9,350 bases of DNA from Actinomycetota bacterium (lineage in GTDB: Bacteria > Actinomycetota > UBA4738): NCBI GenBank assembly GCA_005888465.1, contig VAYJ01000118.1, forward strand, positions 1 to 9,350, given 5' to 3'. Positions 7,358 to 9,350 of this stretch are shown piece after piece; within the stretch, counting starts at the first letter, position 1; every line of letters begins with the position of its first letter. The notes beneath the pieces were generated by a model that was not told the DNA's origin, searched no databases, and saw only the letters and a list, made by a program, of their open reading frames with translations. Made by a program: the position numbers and the translations under genes.

Positions 7358-8462
7358 CGCGGAGAGCCTCCTCGCCATCGCCGTCCAGCACATCCTCGAG
7401 GTCTTTTCCGCCGAAGTCGCAGTCCTCCTCCCGGAAGCGGGGGGGCGCTTGGGGCACCGTGTGGTTCCCGCCGCCACCCTGGCCATCGACACGACAGAGC
7501 TGGCGGTCGCCCAGTGGGTCTATGCCCACCGCGAGCTGGCCGGGCTCGGCACCTCGACGCTCCCGGGGGCGACCGCGCTCTACGTCCCCCTCGTCGGCTC
7601 TCGCGGCGCGGTCGGGGTCCTCGGGGTGCGGCCCGACGAGCGCCATGCCTTCGACAGCCCCGAGCAGCTGCACCTGCTCGAGACGTTCGCGAACCAGACC
7701 GCGCTGGCCATCGAGCGGGCCGTCCTGGCCGAGGAGGCTCAGGCGACCCAGGTGCGCATGGAGACCGAGCGCCTTCGCAACTCGCTCCTGAGCTCGGTCT
7801 CCCACGATCTGCGAACCCCGCTTGCCGCCATCACGGGCGCCGCGAGCACCCTGATCGAGGGGCGTCCCGCCGCGGAGGCGCAGCACGAGCTGCTCCAGAC
7901 CATCCGCGAGGAGGCCGATCGTCTGAATCGCCTCGTCCGGAACCTCCTCGAGATGACCCGCCTCGAGTCCGGCGTCGAGGTGCGCAAGGAGTGGCACCAG
8001 CTCGAGGAGGTGGTGGGCGCCGTGCTCGGACGTCTTGAGCCGGCGCTCCGAGACCGGCCCGTGCGGACGGATGTGCCCAAGGACCTGCCGCTCGTTCCCA
8101 TGGACGACGTCCTGATCGATCAGGTGCTGACCAACCTGCTCGAGAACGCGCTCAAGTACACGCCCGCGGCCACAGGCGTCGAGCTCCGCGCCTGGAGCGA
8201 TGGCTCGAGCGTCACAGTGGAGATCGCCGATCAGGGGCCGGGCCTCGCGCCCGGCGACGAGGCGCGCGTGTTCGACAAGTTCTACCGGGGCGCCGCCGGT
8301 TCCTCGCGCGGCGCGGGTCTCGGGCTGACCATATGCCGGGCCATCGTCGAAGCCCACGGCGGCCGCATCTGGGCGCAGAACCGGCCGGACGGGGGCGCCG
8401 CCTTCCGCTTCACGCTCCCGCTCGAAGGCACGCCCCCGCGAGTGGAGGCGGAGGGTGGCTGA
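6477..8462 (+). CDS. kdpD: Sensor kinase KdpD, C-terminal part (Usp, membrane, GAF and kinase domains)
   Basis: This piece holds the rest of the KdpD histidine kinase, which phosphorylates KdpE under K+ limitation or osmotic stress. Homology begins at about 6456 (LRRTAERVDAQM), before the GTG at 6477. Positions counted from 6477: a Usp-like domain at about 20-150 (ERVLVCISPSP, YVETPA, LGAETATLSG); four closely spaced membrane spans at about 172-262 with NLIMLYLLGVVVVA and FDFFFVPP; a GAF-type region at about 277-421; HisKA with SVSHDLRTPL and phospho-acceptor His443; and HATPase motifs with N-box Asn557 (LLENALKY), DQGPGL from Asp585 and GAGLGL at 612-617. All kinase residues are intact. Neither the GTG at 6477 nor the ATG at 6489 has a well-spaced Shine-Dalgarno, so independent translation is doubtful. 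The end overlaps kdpE by 8 bases. Confidence 0.9.
   Translation: MDAQMQAYMRDHAIPKTWPVAERVLVCISPSPAAGQLVRAGRRLATRLGAEWIVAYVETPASARLSQADRDRVVQTLRLAEQLGAETATLSGPTMSEEILTYARARNVSKIVIGKPVRSLWKRMLFGSIADALVRGSGDIDIYVVSGDKEAPVSRPHRERLEPSNALAYAEALGIVALCTAVAWGMFPHVGLSNLIMLYLLGVVVVAMRSSRGPTVLASVLSVATFDFFFVPPYFSFAVSDTQYLITFGVMLVVALVISGLTVRTRIQALAARERERRTAALYAMSRELANTRDAESLLAIAVQHILEVFSAEVAVLLPEAGGRLGHRVVPAATLAIDTTELAVAQWVYAHRELAGLGTSTLPGATALYVPLVGSRGAVGVLGVRPDERHAFDSPEQLHLLETFANQTALAIERAVLAEEAQATQVRMETERLRNSLLSSVSHDLRTPLAAITGAASTLIEGRPAAEAQHELLQTIREEADRLNRLVRNLLEMTRLESGVEVRKEWHQLEEVVGAVLGRLEPALRDRPVRTDVPKDLPLVPMDDVLIDQVLTNLLENALKYTPAATGVELRAWSDGSSVTVEIADQGPGLAPGDEARVFDKFYRGAAGSSRGAGLGLTICRAIVEAHGGRIWAQNRPDGGAAFRFTLPLEGTPPRVEAEGG
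8444..8448 (+). promoter_or_regulatory. Shine-Dalgarno sequence for the GTG start of kdpE
   Basis: GGAGG lies inside the last codons of kdpD, 6 bases before the GTG at 8455; a second GGAGG (8450-8454) abuts the start and is too close to serve. The next in-frame GTG codons (8512 and 8515) lack such a site, so 8455 is the best start, and it implies translational coupling of kinase and regulator. Confidence 0.65.
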
Positions 8463-9192
8463 TCCCGAGGGAAAGTCCGAGGCCTCGTCCGATCAGATTC
8501 CCGGGCCCTCCGTGGTGCTCATCGAGGACGAGCCCCAGATCCGGCGCTTCCTCCGCGCCGCGCTCACGGGCCACGGCTACCGCCTCTTCGAGGCGGGCAG
8601 CGGCGAGGACGGCCTGATCGAGGCGGCGACCCGGCAGCCCGACCTCGTCATTCTCGACCTGGGCCTGCCCGACCTCGACGGCCTGGGCGTCCTCGCGCGA
8701 CTTCGCGAGTGGACGTCGGTGCCCGTCATCGTGCTCTCCGCGCGAGGGCAGGAGCGCGACAAGATCGCCGCTCTCGACGGCGGCGCCGACGACTATGTCA
8801 GCAAGCCCTTCTCCGTCGGCGAGCTGCTCGCCCGGATGCGGGCGGCCCTCCGGCGCCGCGACCAGGTGCGCGAGGGCGCCGCCGCCACCACCTTCGTCGT
8901 GGGCGATCTCTCCGTGGATCTCGCCGGACGCCACGTGCTGGTCGGCGACAAGGAGATCCATCTCACGCCGATCGAGTACAAGCTCCTGACCACCCTTATC
9001 CGGCATGCGGGCAAGGTCCTGACCCACCGGCAGCTTCTCAAGGAAGTCTGGGGGCCTGCTCACACCGAGGACAGCCAGAACTTGCGCTTCTACGTCGCTC
9101 AGCTCCGCCGCAAGCTCGAGGCCGTCCCCGCGCGGCCGCGCTATCTGCTCACGGAGCCCGGAGTCGGCTACCGCCTTGCCGCCGAGTCGTAG
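8455..9192 (+). CDS. kdpE: Response regulator KdpE (OmpR/PhoB family)
   Basis: KdpE is the cytoplasmic transcription factor that, once phosphorylated by KdpD, activates the kdp operon. The 245 residues comprise a receiver domain and a winged-helix DNA-binding domain. In the receiver: acidic pair Glu24-Asp25 (VVLIEDEPQIRRFLR), phospho-acceptor Asp68 in LVILDLGLPD, Ser95 in VIVLSARG, and Lys117 in DDYVSKPF. The C-terminal domain shows HLTPIEYKLL, AGKVLTHRQLLKEVWG, a recognition-helix region LRFYVAQLRRKLE and the wing GVGYRL, very close to E. coli KdpE (HLTPIEF, AGKVLTQRQLL, WGP). It starts with GTG and overlaps the kdpD stop by 8 bases. An N-terminal extension of about 18 residues precedes the first strand, longer than in E. 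coli (225 residues in total); it is Ser/Glu/Pro-rich and probably disordered. Confidence 0.96.
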   Translation: MADPEGKSEASSDQIPGPSVVLIEDEPQIRRFLRAALTGHGYRLFEAGSGEDGLIEAATRQPDLVILDLGLPDLDGLGVLARLREWTSVPVIVLSARGQERDKIAALDGGADDYVSKPFSVGELLARMRAALRRRDQVREGAAATTFVVGDLSVDLAGRHVLVGDKEIHLTPIEYKLLTTLIRHAGKVLTHRQLLKEVWGPAHTEDSQNLRFYVAQLRRKLEAVPARPRYLLTEPGVGYRLAAES

Positions 9193-9230
9193 GCCTCGCT
9201 GGAGGGCCGTGGTAGCCTGACCGTATCCGT

Positions 9231-9350
9231 ATGGCGCACCTGCGCGCGTGCCTGGTTCTCTCGCTGCTCGTGGGACTCGTTGTCCTCGGCGCCTGGGCAA
9301 GCCCCGGGGCCGCCCTCGAGGAGGCGGATCGTCTCTTCCTGGTCGGCGAG
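9231..9350 (+). CDS. Exported protein of unknown function, 3'-truncated by the window
   Basis: Forty codons are visible, open to the window edge. The start MAHLRACLVL leads into a long hydrophobic core and a likely signal-peptidase site near SPGAA (about residue 28), followed by LEEADRLFLVGE, which looks like the start of an amphipathic helix such as those opening tetratricopeptide-like proteins; that resemblance is too short to trust. The protein is therefore probably exported to the periplasm or outer membrane. It starts 38 bases after kdpE in the same direction. No well-spaced Shine-Dalgarno is seen: GGAGGG at 9201-9206 is 24 bases away. A TAGCCT at 9213-9218 could be a -10 element giving a very short leader. 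A link with the Kdp system cannot be judged. Confidence 0.6.
   Translation, partial: MAHLRACLVLSLLVGLVVLGAWASPGAALEEADRLFLVGE

Noticed and set aside
6270..8357. Minus-strand open frame of 695 codons opposite kdpD
   Set aside because: It has the same low-complexity composition and no family motifs; it mirrors the kinase reading frame.

Overview
The window is an almost fully coding stretch of a high-GC Gram-negative bacterial genome, with every gene on the + strand. It holds a high-affinity potassium uptake (Kdp) locus in the order kdpA (5' end cut off by the window edge), kdpB, kdpC, an outer-membrane beta-barrel porin gene, kdpD (interrupted by a frameshift) and kdpE. It ends with the first 40 codons of an unrelated or unidentified exported protein. 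The porin and the G/C-biased third codon positions show a diderm with high GC. The kdpABC-porin-kdpDE order would fit lineages such as Methylomirabilota/Rokubacteria, Acidobacteria or Deltaproteobacteria-like groups, but the taxon is inference only.

Region 1 (1-4266) encodes the P-type ATPase complex. KdpA is the K+-selective channel-like subunit, KdpB the ATP-hydrolysing subunit and KdpC the single-span accessory subunit. Gaps of 10 and 15 bases with good Shine-Dalgarno sequences indicate one transcript. The promoter and any kdpF would lie upstream of the window.

Region 2 (4291-5667) is a BBP2/OmpL-like porin starting 24 bases after kdpC. It is probably co-transcribed, and probably supplies the outer-membrane entry step for the same uptake route. 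Its sampled base composition is lower in GC than the surrounding kdp genes.

Region 3 (5668-9192) is a 106-base non-coding gap (127 bases to the preferred kdpD start) followed by the sensor kinase/response regulator pair that controls kdp expression. kdpD is broken into two overlapping frames near 6452. Compared with the family, a net 11 bases are missing exactly where the conserved LREL residues should be, which separates the N-terminal KdpD/Walker domain from the Usp-transmembrane-GAF-kinase part. kdpE overlaps the kdpD stop by 8 bases and looks intact.

Region 4 (9193-9350) is a 38-base gap and the start of a signal-peptide-bearing protein. I see no tRNA, rRNA, insertion sequence, CRISPR array or convincing terminator. 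No wholly new system is evident. The points worth checking are the porin inside the kdp locus, the split kdpD and a charged insertion in KdpA.
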